Origin: Colias croceus
Lineage: Eukaryota > Arthropoda > Insecta > Lepidoptera > Pieridae
Direction: 5' to 3'
Length of the DNA: 64,000 bases
NCBI RefSeq assembly: GCF_905220415.1
Contig: NC_059556.1
Location: forward strand, 7,762,501 to 7,826,500
This document shows, in pieces, positions 11,468 to 23,295 of this stretch. The notes under the pieces are model-generated. The model saw nothing but the letters and a program-made list of their open reading frames with translations. It was not told where the DNA came from and ran no database searches. The position numbers and the translations under genes are program-made. Position 1 is the stretch's first letter. Every line of letters starts with the position of its first letter.

Positions 11468-12851
11468 TATCATTACTTTTTGTACAGAAAATTACTTACT
11501 CTGCAAAGTTGATTTACTTTACTTTTTATATATACGATTTTTTTTATTTTTTCTTGCGGTTTCTCTGTATGGTTTGTTTAGTATTATTTTCTATATTTTC
11601 TTGTATGTTATGAATGTCAGCGCACATTGCCCCGTCATTATCTGCAATTTTTTAAACTCGTTTTCTGTTTAAAAGATTACATGATTTTCTACACATCCAG
11701 CGTGAATTTGTACACACACTATTACCAAGATGCAAAGATCGTTGTAGAAGAATCGTCGCCTTACTCCATGACGTTACGTTATTGCCATGACGCGATCTTA
11801 AAATTTTACTCTAAACGCGCCTAAAGATGTTTCACTCATATTAATATTACGCAAATTATTCATTTCGACCTTCGACGAAGCCTTCTTCCATTACACCATT
11901 TATGGTAATTATTTTTGCATGCTTGTATTGGCTGAACATGTTTGTGCTTTATTAATATAATTGTATCACCATTCACCATTGAATACCACGTTTAAAGTAA
12001 AATAAAGATTTTATTTATTTATTTATTTATTTATTTACACTGAAATTAAAACTAAACTAAACAGTAAACACTCATAAATAAAGAATAAGTAAATGTGAAT
12101 ATATGTAAAATTATATATTATTTTTAACTGTATGAGCAATATTTTTATTACAATTTTATTTTATTTTACGTTTAATAACAGTTTTGAATAAAGAAATCAT
12201 GCAATCGAAGTAATCCGCCCTAGCGATACTAGCGCGAGTGAGTGTGATGTCAGAGGCGCTTCGAATCTACAGATGTTTCGTCCTAAAATATGTAAACTTC
12301 AATAATCTATATCTCAGTCATTTATTGATGGATTTCAAAATTTTTTTCGGCCACTGATTAGTTTTGATCTATTTTTTAAGACTAGTAAGGTGAATATACT
12401 ATTTTCTATTTTTTTAAACTTTTCCATTTTTCCATACAAACAAAATTAATGTCATTGAAAAAAAAATTAAATACAGATAAATTCAGTATTTTCTGATTTT
12501 TTCCTTTGTACACTCACTATTGCCTAGCTGATTACAAAATTTGAACTTTCTAGGTCATCTGGAAGTGGGTTAGGTTTTGTATATGTCTATAAGTCAGTCA
12601 GTCTTAAAAATTGCGATTTTTGGATATTAATATCTACGCAACTGTTTAATCTGTATTTATGAAATTTAAGGTTCTTGTTTATCTTGAGGTCCTCTTGATA
12701 TGTACCAAATTTGGTTTATTTAACCTTAATAGTTTTCGAGTTATAAGGGGGTGAAAAGTGGCTCGAAATGGTTCGTGTAAATATACAGACGGCAGCTGCT
12801 CGCCAGTTCTCTTCGCTTGAACTCGGCTTGACACGCTGCCGCGTGTCTAGA
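10857..12851 (+). mobile_element. 2-kb foldback-headed element, copy A
   Basis: Its homologue on the minus strand is 21126-23295, and matching starts and ends at the same points in both. The 5' part (10857-11467) is a 611-bp near-perfect palindrome. The rest is AT-rich, with an internal (TTTA)n run at about 12010-12040. It ends in a 7-bp-stem hairpin (GACACGC-TGCC-GCGTGTC, 12830-12847) followed by TAGA. Both copies sit as A|TC...CTAGA|T, which resembles Helitron junctions (5' TC, 3' hairpin, CTRR-like end, A/T target), but the long palindrome is not a usual Helitron feature. No protein domain is recognised, so it is presumably non-autonomous. Class uncertain. Confidence 0.75.
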
Positions 12852-13116
12852 TGTTGGCGAAATCTGCTTCATTTTTACGCGAATTCTTATTTTACGCAAA
12901 CAAAGTCGCATATTCGACTTATTTTATATAATTACCTTAGAAACGAGTTCAAGCTCGGTCAACCAACTAGTAAATTATTAGCACAGTCAGCATAGTTACT
13001 GTCTCGGGCAATTCAGAGCAATGGAACAATGAAGTAGGATCGTTAAATTTAATGCACACTAACCTGCAGCTATAAAAGCGAGTTAATCTCAATACACCGA
13101 TAGCCCTTATTATCCG
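12852..13116. other. Short unassigned spacer
   Basis: Nothing recognised between the foldback-headed element and the TATCGATA MITE. Confidence 0.4.
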
Positions 13117-13499
13117 TAGTGATGTGTGGATATCGATAGTTTAAATTATCGATGACAATGTTTAATTCCATTGAACAAAGTAATATTTGAAAACACCAGT
13201 TTTCAAAAATATCTTAAATTTTTGTATATATGGGTAGTAGAACAACGAAACATCTTTATAATCAATAACCGTGTCTGGATATAAAATATTGAAATGTTTA
13301 CAAATATAATTGACAACTTCTTTCATTTTCTTGGGATGATTCAGTGGAACAAAAACAAAACGAAAGAATTACAACTTTGATGATGCATAATTATTTATTA
13401 TGATATGATACAAAGAAATGTCAAATAGAATATTATATTTACTCGCAATATACTCGCGATCAACAAAATAAATATTATCGATAAACGCGCACATCCCTA
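13117..13499. mobile_element. MITE with TAGTGATGTG ends containing TATCGATA
   Basis: The left end TAGTGATGTGTGGATATCGATA pairs imperfectly with the right end TATCGATAAACGCGCACATCCCTA. The inner ends carry TATCGATA, the DRE (DREF/BEAF-type) consensus. The interior is AT-rich and non-coding. A second element with the same ends lies at 49533-49883. Terminal TA on both sides is compatible with TA target duplication. Confidence 0.65.
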
Positions 13500-14642
13500 A
13501 TCGGAAATAAAAATCGTAAATGAAGCAATTCGTGCTGCGAGTCGGTCTCTAAATACGATTAACTACTTTTTGGGGACTCCCACGTTTACTATCCTTTTAT
13601 TTCAGGTGGAATGTTATTTATTCATTCACTTTACTTGTTTTTAAGATAGCGTAATTACTTTTAGACCATTTAATCTATATTATCATATCTTTTGTAATTT
13701 TAGAGCTTACATTTGCACATTGTTTAAGCATCCTGAAGAAACCAGCATTTTCCAGAACCAAAAGTTCGATAACATTTTGTGACATCTAGGTTCCAACCTG
13801 CACTTGGCTTTATAGAAGGCATCTGTCTCCAGAAAGAACAAAATATATAATGATGTTGATTATAATTAACAATTATTACTTATGATACAAACAAAATTTA
13901 AATTTATTTCGATCAATAACTACACTGCTGATTCTTTATAAAAGCATTGAAATATAACAAGCATTTAAAAGATTTATCTTCTTCTAGGAATAAAAAACAT
14001 CGCAACACGGATTTTTGAATCAAACTGTGAGATATTATTACGGACTTGAATCGAGACTATGATTAATAGTAGCTTTTTGAATTGCAATCAGGTCAGATGT
14101 GTATATTCAGCTTGAATTTCTATCATAGATCCGTAGAAAAGCTTTTTGAGTTCATTCTTTATAACAGTCAAACATCAAGATACGTTTTTTAAAAAACTTG
14201 GTTACGGGCGTTTAGCTACTATATTCTGCGGTTACGGGTTACCTACTAAAATTCGAGCTAGCGCACAAGAGCAACTTTGTCTCCGCAACTATTTTGTCTC
14301 TCCCACCTATGGGCTAGTATGAAAGTGCACGCACGTAGCGACGCAACTCCCCATACAATACATATTAGATTTGATTGAATTTAACAAGAAAAGAGGTGCT
14401 AAAGTATGCGCTAAAGAGAAAAGAGAAAATATTTTCTATATTACAGTGAATTGTGTGTCTTAGGATATTCAGTAAATTATGGAATCATGCTCTGACAAAC
14501 AGATTTTTTATTATTTACATTTTTTTAGAACCAGAGTAGAAAAAACTATGCCAGTATAAAAACAGAGAAGTACCATTTTTAAATCATAAGTAAAAAATCA
14601 TGTAAGTACACATTAACACACTAAACTATACTGGATTGGCAA
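13500..14642. other. AT-rich intergenic stretch
   Basis: No coding sequence, RNA gene or repeat recognised on either strand. Confidence 0.5.
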
Positions 14643-14843
14643 CTAGCTGTGCCGCGCGGTTTCACCCGCATTGTTCCGCTCCTGTTAGTTTTAGCGTGAT
14701 GATATATGCCTAATGCCTATAGCCTTCCTCTATAAATGGGCTACCTAACACCGAAAAAATTTTTCAAATCGGACCAGTAGTTCCTGAGATTAACGCGTTC
14801 AAACAAACAAACTCTTCATCTTTATAATATTACATACTATAGA
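14643..14843 (-). mobile_element. Non-autonomous Helitron-type element (GTGCCGCGCGGTTTC subfamily)
   Basis: On the plus strand it starts A|CTAGCTGTGCCGCGCGG and ends about ATAGA|T. 'aaatcggaccagtagttcc' and 'tttataatatta' are shared with 41462-41686 and, in opposite orientation, 43134-43262. No target duplication, no coding sequence. Confidence 0.75.
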
Positions 14844-15334
14844 TTCTATAAATTGAAAGAATTCAATACCAAAGTCTTCTCTATTTATATTACGGGTCAA
14901 GCGATTCATCTCCTGTTCATTAACCCTCATTTGGAGCAGGTTGTACCAATTTCCTACCAACACCTTTCTATTTGCTTTGGGACCGCAAGGGATAACTTAG
15001 TTTTCTTTTGATTCAATTTACTTTTGGGTTTATTGACAAATAAGTGTAGGAAATGGAAAATATATTTAAATAATAGAGATTGTAGGAGTGTTAAGTTGTG
15101 AATATTTTTTTGTACAGAATAATTTTTTTTGTGAATATATTAAGCAATTAAGCATATGAAGGGAATCTTAAGCTCTGGGTATAACATTCATGTACGTGTT
15201 TTCAAAATTATACATTTTTATCAAAAATAATTTAATTATTATGCTGTAAGTTGTTGTTATAATGTAGTTTAATCATTATAATTTTCAACAGAAAAACGCT
15301 TTTTACTTTGTCACTTCTAATTTCAGTATCCATA
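14844..15334. other. AT-rich spacer
   Basis: Nothing recognised. Confidence 0.5.
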
Positions 15335-15513
15335 TCTATACTAATATTATAAATGCGAAAGTAACTCTGTCTGTCTGTTACTCAATCACGCCTAAACTAC
15401 TGAACCAATTTGCATGAAATTTGGTATGGAGATATTTTGATACCCGAGAAAGGACATAGGCTACCTTTTATTGCGAAATATGTACCACGGGCGAAGCCGG
15501 GGCGGACCACTAG
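15335..15513 (+). mobile_element. Non-autonomous Helitron-type (Lep1-like) element
   Basis: Starts A|TCTATACTAATATTATAAATG and ends GGACCACTAG|T. The GC-rich block 'cgggcgaagccgggg' precedes the CTAG end. It belongs to the same subfamily as 22378-22561, 23709-23889 and 42345-42531. Apparent reading frames through it are fortuitous. Confidence 0.85.
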
Positions 15514-15842
15514 TTATTCATATAAATTCAAACAAAAGCACAAAATGCGCAATAATCTTACCATAATAATTATTCTGATACGACTGTCATTTTCCATAAA
15601 AATGATCAAAAGCTTAAGCCCGTATAGAAAGCCATTTGGTAAATAACTGAGATACTAAGAATGATCATTTGACAAAAGAAATTCCCTGAGGAAGGAAGGC
15701 TTTCATTTCGTATGTAATTGTTTATGCGGCGGTGTATCAAACAAATGTAGGGTGAATATGAATTATGTATTTTGTAAGAGTAAGTAAGGTTTATGTTCTA
15801 ACCTTGGGTAATCTATTGAATTGGGAGCGTTTTACGATAGAT
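15514..15842. other. Unassigned spacer
   Basis: AT-rich; nothing recognised. Confidence 0.4.
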
Positions 15843-15980
15843 GCTCTACACTCTGCTCTATCTCCGTAGATAGAGCAAAGTGTACTCTATAATATAATGG
15901 TATATAGTGTACTCTATATAATATATGCTAAATAAATAAAAATAAAAATAAATAATTGGAGATAGAGCAAACTGTAGAGC
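15843..15980. mobile_element. Small MITE with GCTCTACA ends
   Basis: The left end GCTCTACACTCTGCTCTATC pairs with the right end GATAGAGCAAACTGTAGAGC over ~23 bp. 'gatagagcaaagtgtactct' and related motifs are repeated inside. The element is only ~138 bp and non-coding, and no clear target duplication is visible. Confidence 0.55.
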
Positions 15981-16073
15981 GAGGTGTAATAAAATTAATT
16001 GAATATAATTCATACTAAATATGCGAATTTACTGACTTCTGAACCCTTTGAATGATTTTTGATTTAGAGATCT

Positions 16074-16445
16074 ATGCCTTGGGAGATAAAAATATACAAT
16101 AAAATGCTAAATAACCACAACTATAAGCCAACCAATAACACTCCAAATATGTTATTTCCTTCATTCATAAAGTCCCCGTTTTCCTCGTCCCAGCAAATCA
16201 CAAATCATAGTCACGATGACGTCACTCCATTGATCTTGCCGCCAAAGTGTAGCCGCTCGAGAAAAGGCATCCGCCGGAGACAGTTTCCGCTCGCACGCAC
16301 CTTTAATGAACTAAAAACACAGAATTTTGGCATTTCAGACAAACTGAATGACGAGAAAAACACAAAATCTATAGAGGACTTCTCTATAGTGTATATGGTT
16401 AGCTTAACTAACACTTTAGGTTATCAAAACTCGGAACACAATTGA
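16074..16445 (+). other. 123-codon open frame in a GC-richer block with a CRE palindrome
   Basis: The longest uninterrupted frame in the window, but it has no signal peptide, membrane segment or recognisable motif, and its composition (Asn/Lys/Ser-rich) is that of translated AT-rich DNA. The stretch 16200-16310 is unusually GC-rich for its surroundings and contains TGACGTCA at 16217-16224, the full cAMP-response element palindrome. A regulatory block is at least as likely as a gene. Coding status unproven. Confidence 0.25.
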
Positions 16446-17356
16446 CTAAAACGTTAAAACGTAAACTTTAAAAAACATGGGTAATTTTCAATTGTACCTA
16501 CCTACCTGTTTTTAACCCTTACCATAGTGTAGAATTCAAGTTTAATCTCCATGAAATTATTACGGGACTACATTATGCTATGAATACATTGTTACGGTTT
16601 AAGTAAAGATTTCTTTATTATTTTTTTATGTATTTCTTGTAGATAGTTTCACAACAACTTCACAAAAGACCTCAACAAAATAGGCTAAGTAAACAAAATC
16701 CTTAAACACTTCCTCTACAAAAATACTCACATATAGTTTATTCATTCATATTCATCACCGATAACTTTAGTTTATTCATCCATCGTCTGAACAGCCTTAA
16801 CCTGAAAGTTTAGTAATCATTTGTTTTTTATAACAGAAATAAGGGTGAAAATGATGCGGTGAACGAGCCCTGTTTTGTTTAGACATTTCTTTGACAAAAC
16901 TTCCATTGTTTTACGCCTTTTAGCTGGGTTCATTGTTTTGGTTTATCTGAAAATATATTGTTAATTATTTAGAGAAACGCTTTAATCTATTTTGTAAGTA
17001 TTTGGGTGTTAAATTTAGGTTCATCATGTTGAAAGCTGTTAACAGTTTAGTTGAATAATACTTACCTTATTTATTAATTGTTTCAATTATTCGACTTCAT
17101 TCATAATTTTCCTGTTGTAAAACATCGTAACATACTTAAGCAATGAAAATAAATATAAATGTAATATAGGAAAAACTTAGTTACATAAAATACTTTTATC
17201 TATCTCTGAATTAAATTTTATCAAAATTGGTTCAGTCGTCGTAATATTAGAAGTTATTAAGATAATCCCGTAATAAACTTCACAAATATGAGTAGGCTTT
17301 ATAATTATTTCATAAAGAATTAAGTCGACTTTACAAGTGAATGAATAATCCGACAC
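16446..17356. other. AT-rich intergenic stretch
   Basis: Nothing recognised. Confidence 0.5.
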
Positions 17357-17971
17357 TTAGGCCTTAGCCAAACGGCAAAACGCCAAGGAATAGAATACGC
17401 TATCGATAGAAATTGACATAAGCGTATGATGTTTTGCATAAGGATTCGGTCACCCTACCAACGACAACGACGACCACGAACAAAATTTTCATCCAGTCGC
17501 AATTAAATAAAATTGTGCAAAACACAATTAAAAATGAAATTTAAGAATTTCCTGTCGTATTGGTGTTTGGAAAAAAAAATTTTGAGATCAATGGATAAAC
17601 AAACAGGTTTTTCATAGAAACGGTGGCTCCTAGAAAAAAATGTATTTAACCTTTTTTATAGATAATTAGATTATATACAATTTTGGTTCAGGTGATTGTA
17701 TGATAAACTTACCGTCTCGGCGAAAATCGCAAAAAACCCTATTTCTTTTTATTGATTGACCTCGAATTTTTTTATTCCTGAGTACCAGAATGACGGGAGA
17801 TTTTAATATTGATTTTGAACAAATTTCGGCAAGATTGGAACTTTGGTCGTGGTCGTCTGCGTCGTTGGTAGTGTGATCGAACCATTACCAAAATGTCATG
17901 AGCTTATGTCAATAATTAGCGTTAGCAGTTTCTATTCCATGGCTTTACGTACGTTTGTCTAAGGCCCAAGG
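17357..17971. mobile_element. ~615-bp MITE with ~115-bp terminal inverted repeats
   Basis: The left arm starts GGCCTTAGCCAAACGGC and the right arm ends GTTTGTCTAAGGCC. The arms match imperfectly for ~115 bp, to 'accaacgacaacgacgaccacgaac' on the left and its complement near 17848-17872. The AT-rich spacer carries no open reading frame of note. The target duplication is unclear. Arm motifs 'TTAGMCAA' and 'TTGACATAAGC' recur in the hairpin MITE at 2453-2612. Confidence 0.75.
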
Positions 17972-20461
17972 CTTTGAAACTTATTACGGTAAAAGCGCTA
18001 AGTAATTAATATTAAGATCAAAGACATTTGTAATACTTTAATGTTCAATATTGTTTATGTTTTTATTACGGTTATATTTAAATCAAAAAAATAATAAATT
18101 TAGTGTTGAAAAATTAACAAAGTAAAATATAGAGACATATTAAATTTAATAAATATATTATATAAAAAACGCACGCTTATTTTTTAAATATGATACGGAT
18201 AACAAGAAAAACATGAAATTATCGTATTGACCCCTATACTTCAAAAGTGTACAAAGTTTGTATTAAATCTGTCCATTTAAAGTGGGTCAAAATCGAGATT
18301 AAACGAGTCGGTTCCGTACAAAATATACTTACAAGTGAAGCTAATAAAAAGCGAGTTCAAATTATTTTACAAAAATTGTAAATAGGTAGCTGTTAGAAAG
18401 GTTTTGGTTTTCTGTATTCTTATTATCCATTGGAGCTTAGTTTACGAAATTTCGCAATTTAACGAGGCCATAAGGCACCTGGGGACATTATTTTTATTAC
18501 AAAACATTCATGACGTAATTAGGGTGAAGATGGCATTTCCTTAAACACCTGAGACGAGTTATCAAGTCTTTGTATCTAGTTAACGGTTATTATAGTAGGT
18601 ATTCATAACTTACATTGTTATAATTAATAATTTAAATAAAATATAATTAAGAAAAATGGAAATTTTCTGAAAGTTCAAACATATTTCGACATAATATTTA
18701 TAGTTCAATGGCACTAAAACACAATTAATGCATTTCATGCATTTATTCAATATAAAGCAGAATGGATTGTTAAGCTTTTACAAAAATAAATTTATTATGC
18801 ATTCTCCCAATTAATTAATATGTCATGAAGACTATTAAAGCAAAATTGTTCAAAAATATTGACGTCATAGATGAGACAGACATAGAGGATATTATTTTAT
18901 CAACAAAAACTATTAAATAAAACGAACTGCAACTTCACGAGAATGTAGAGCTAGAGAGCTTTTCTAACGACACATCTATTTTTAACCCTATGACATAAAA
19001 AAATAATATAAAAATCTATGCAACCGGATACAAAATCTATACTCATACGTAGGGTAAATTGTTACCATTAATGACGTTTACCCTCGCTCCATATAAAAGT
19101 GGTAATTAAAAAAAAATATCACAAAGCCACCAGATAGATGTCCAATTAAAAACGAGCAATATTCCTTAATTAATTAACATTATTCAGAGCCGGTCGATCG
19201 TACCCTTTGTGGGGTAAAATAACACCATGGGGTAAAAATAGGTCATGCGGATATGTTGTTAATCTCCTTAATTAACATGGTAAAGCATCGATTTACGTAA
19301 CGTAATGATGTGTTAATCCTTGGTTGATTTGAAAAAATATGGGTGATTTTTACCCGTGCGTAACGTGTGAGGTAAGTGGAGTTTATTTGCAATGTTTTTT
19401 TTTCTAATTAATCTGTATATGTATGCATTGTCAATCATATCACTTGACTAGATCAAAAAAGTAATAAGATATGGGTATGATAAGATAGATGAAGAGAAAG
19501 TAAATCACACATTACTAAAAAAGCCAAATTTAAAGCATCAATTTTTTAACATGACAACACTAAAACTTAAAAACTTCTTTATTCACGAAAACGTTAAGAA
19601 TTATTTAGGAATAATATTAATTTTTAATACGCTTTTATGAGCATCACCTGTTTTAAATTTGTATGTTTGTACGTAAACGACGAGCTTTTTAGTCTTGATT
19701 GACCTATTTGAAACAGAAAGGTTTAATTTAAACTTTTTAGTTGTAAACGATCTGTGACAATAATTTCATGAGATTAAGCTTTTTTTTTATTTCATTTTAA
19801 CCCATTTATTATTATTTTCACCCTGAAATTTTCATTACGATTTGCACGCTCAACTACGAGCAGAATGTCTAAGAACCTATAAAATTTGTACCTCAGCTAT
19901 GTAACTATATTCAGCAAATAAAGACAATTTGAATTTGAATTTTAATCCAAATTAAACTCATCACATAAACAGAAGCCAAAGAATTGTCTTACATATCCAC
20001 CAAAACCATGCAAGCGTAACATAACAAATCTGCGAACAATCGTCTTTTGCTCGACTGGGTATATGACAAATTGCCTGTCTCAACCCACAACCCTTGCTAT
20101 AATCTTACCAGGTAATATATGATTTATGGAAACCAAATAGAATTTTTATTTTTGATAACCATAATGCAGATGTAATGGAAATTTGGATTTAGCTGATGGA
20201 ATGCGATTTAAAGTGCGTTGTTTTATTCTTTCAGTATAATATAATGGTAAGGGTTAGCAGGGGCTCTCGACATAGACAGACATTATTTAATTTATCTACA
20301 TAAAAAAAGACGTAAATGTAGTTGTTTACCATAGTAAATAATATGAGAACCAAAAAAATCACAAAAATATATTTACAAGATATTGTGTACTAATTTAAAT
20401 TGTATCCAATAAAAGAAAACGTTTACCAAATCATCATATTTGACAATTCTCAAGTTATAGT
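17972..20461. other. AT-rich intergenic stretch
   Basis: About 2.5 kb without recognisable coding sequence, RNA gene or transposon boundary. Confidence 0.5.
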
Positions 20462-21027
20462 TCAGGATACATCGCCCATTTTTGCAAGTGACTACTATCA
20501 AGCTAATTTTCCGTTTGTAGCTTTATTTTGATGAGACGCCCAATAATTTCGTGTACGAAAGTCTCGATTGTGGTAGCTAACAGAGATAACAAGGATAAAA
20601 ATTTTTGATTTGATGGTTCTCAAATATTTATTACTAACTGAATTTTTTTTTTGGTTCAATCTCAAGATAATTACCTAAATTATTCGAAAAAATATTTGTC
20701 CTACAAAATCTATGGTTGGTTCAAAGAGTCCCCCTTTCCAAAGTGTATCGATAACGAGGTCATCATAAATGATTACTAACAAGCTGATTTTTTTGTTTTC
20801 ACTTAGTTAATGTTTATAAATATAATTCAACAGACATATTGTCCTACAAATTGCGTAATAAATATTTTAGAACCATCAAATCAAAAATTTTTATCCTTGT
20901 TATCTCTGTTAGCTACCACAATCGAGAGTTTCGTACACGAAATTATTCGGTGTCTCATCAAAATAAAGCTACAAACGGAAAATCAGCTTGATAGTAGTCA
21001 CTTGCAAAAATGGCCGATGTATCCTGA
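20462..21027. mobile_element. ~566-bp MITE with ~165-bp terminal inverted repeats
   Basis: The left arm (20462-20627, starting TCAGGATACATCGCCC) and right arm (about 20868-21027, ending CGATGTATCCTGA) are close reverse complements. They share 'gtagctaacagagataac' and 'caagctgattttccgtttgt' with a few mismatches. A ~240-bp AT-rich spacer separates them. The 88-codon frame across its right half is produced by the arm and is not a gene. It lies ~100 bp from foldback-headed copy B. Confidence 0.8.
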
Positions 21028-22377
21028 TCTATTATCTTTCACAATGTTAAACGTTAGTATTCGTATTTTTTACTAAAACTAAGTTAATGTTATTTCCATA
21101 AACTCAAACTCTATCTCTCCATTTATCTAGACACGCGGCAGCGTGTCAAGCCGAGTTCAAGCGAAGAGAACTGGCGAGCAGCAGCCGTGTGTATATTTAC
21201 ACGAACCATTTCGAGCCACTTTTCACCCCCTTATAACTCGAAAACTATTTAAGTTACATAAACCAAATTTGGTACATATCAAGAGGACCTCAAGATAAAC
21301 AAGAACCTTAAATTTCATAAATACAGATTAAACAGTTGCGTAGATATTAATATCCAAAAATCGCAATTTTTAAGACTGACTGACTTATAGACATATACAA
21401 AACCTAACCCACTTCCAGATGACCTAGAAAGTTCAAATTTTGTAATCAGCTAGGTAATAGTGAGTGTACAAAGGAAAAAATCAGAAAATACTGAATTTAT
21501 TTGTATTTAATTTTTTTTTCAATGACATTAATTTTGTTTGTATGGAAAAATGGAAAAGTTTAAAAAAATAGAAAATAGTATATTCACCTTACTAGTCTTA
21601 AAAAATAGATCAAAACTAATCAGTGGCCGAAAAAAATTTTGAAATCCATCAATAAATGACTGAGATATAGATTATTGAAGTTTACATATTTTAGGACGAA
21701 ACATCTGTAGATTCGAAGCGCCTCTGACATCACACTCACTCGCGATAGTATCGCTAGGGTGGATTACTTCGATTGCATGATTTCTTTATTCAAAACTGTT
21801 ATTAAACGTAAAATAAAAGAAAATTGTAATAAAAATATTGCTCATACAGTTAAAAATAATATTATATCATTTTACATATTCACATTTATTTATTCTTTAT
21901 TTATGAGTGTTTAGTTTAGTTTTAATTTCAGTGTAAATAAATAAAAATAAATAAAATCTTTATTTTGCTTTAAACATGGTATTCAATGGTGATACAATTA
22001 TATTAATAAAGCACTGTAAACATGTTCAGCCAATACAAGCATGCAAAAATAATTACCATAATTAATGGTGTAATGGAAGAAGGCTTCGTCGAAGGTCGAA
22101 ATGATTTAATTTGCGTAATATTAATATGAGTGAAACATCTTTAGGCGCGTTTAGAGTAAAATTTTAAGATCGCGTCATGGCAATACCGTAACATCATGGA
22201 GTAAGACGACGATTCTTCTACAACGATCTTTGCATCTTGGTAATAGTGTGTGTACAAATTCACGCTGGATGTTTGGAAAATGATGTAATCTTTTAAACAG
22301 AAAACGAGTTTAAAAAATTGCAGATAATGACGGGGCAATGTGCGCTGACATTCTAACATATAAGAAAATATAGAAAA

Positions 22378-22561
22378 CTAGCGGTCCGCCCCGGCTACGC
22401 CCGTGGTACATATTTCGCAATAAAAAGTAGCCTATGTCCTTTCTAGGGTATTAAAAATATCTCCATACCAAATTTCATGCAAATTGGGTCAGTAATTTAG
22501 GCGTGATTGAGTAACAGACAGACAGACAGAGTTACTTTCGCATTTATAATATTAGTAAGGA
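22378..22561 (-). mobile_element. Non-autonomous Helitron-type element inserted in copy B
   Basis: On the plus strand: gaaaA|CTAGCGGTCCGCC ... TTAGTAAGGA|Taatac. The unoccupied homologous site in copy A (11586/11587, complement of gaaaa|taatac) shows that exactly 184 bp were gained between A and T, with no base duplicated or lost. That is the Helitron insertion rule. The GC-rich 'cccggctacgcccg' hairpin sits beside CTAG. Confidence 0.9.
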
Positions 22562-22684
22562 TAATACTAAACAAACCATACAGAGAAACCGCAAGAAAAA
22601 ATAAAAAAATCGTATATAAAAAGTATTATATTCATAAAGTAAATCAAATTTGTAGAGTAATTTTCTGTACAAAAAGTAATGATA

Positions 22685-23295
22685 TCCCATCAAAAACATA
22701 AATGTAAAATTTGGAGCCGAGTTCAATCGTTGACTTAATTTGCCAAAAAAAGAAATGAGATCTAAATGTGTGCCAAGTTCTGCAGACAGTCCAGAAATTT
22801 ATTTACAAAGATGTATTAAGTTCTTAGGTTGACTGAAAACTCAATTGTTTTATTTTCCCTTAGAGAACAATGTTTATTCCAAAATATAACTTTTTTAATT
22901 TGAATAAAATAATTATTTTCACAAAGCAAACAACTAATGACCTATTGAACCCCATAATTTGATGAGGCTAGTTTTTAGAACCTCACAAAATATAAACAGT
23001 ATGTAAAACTAGCCTCATCAAATTATGGGGTTCAATAGGTCATTAGTTGTTTGCTTTGTGAAAATAATTATATTATTCAAATTAAAAAAGTTATATTTTG
23101 GAATAAACATTGTTCTCTAAGGGAAAATAAAACAATTGAGTTTTCAGTCAACCTAAGAACTTAATACATCTTTGTAAATAAATTTCTGGACTGTCTGCAG
23201 AACTTGGCACACATTTAGATCTCATTTCTTTTTTTGGCAAATTAAGTCAACGATTGAACTCGGCTCCAAATTTTACATTTATGTTTTTGATGGGA
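22685..23295. repeat. 611-bp near-perfect palindrome (copy B)
   Basis: The arms begin TCCCATCAAAAACATAAATG and end in the reverse complement (GATGGGA, 23289-23295). The terminal variant CCCATC differs from CCTACC in copy A, yet each matches its own partner arm. The central spacer is in the opposite orientation to copy A, as expected for inverted copies. Confidence 0.9.

Larger units (their letters stand above)
21126..23295 (-). mobile_element. 2-kb foldback-headed element, copy B (interrupted by a Helitron)
   Basis: The reverse complement matches 10857-12851 end to end at roughly 95% or more by eye. The junctions are again A|TC...CTAGA|T, although flanking sequences differ. It contains a 611-bp palindrome (22685-23295), and near its 3' end the hairpin GACACGC/GCGTGTC. 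A 184-bp Helitron-type element (22378-22561) is inserted in it. Without that insert it is ~1986 bp, against 1995 bp for copy A. No recognised protein domain. Confidence 0.8.

Noticed and set aside
11627..11824. Short open frame conserved in both foldback-element copies (also 22141-22359 on the minus strand)
   Set aside because: Conservation is explained by the duplicated element. The frame has no domain or clear start context, and the changes do not look constrained.
15410..15646. Open frames repeating 'MHEIWYGDIL.PEKGHRLPF' at several places
   Set aside because: They are translations of the Lep1-like Helitron copies (also 23917-24099 and 42257-42448), which are non-coding.
22501..22540. (GACA)n microsatellite and possible CRISPR-like regular repeats
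   Set aside because: The short GACAGACAGACA runs are an internal feature of each Helitron-type copy. No repeat-spacer array exists, and the window is eukaryotic.
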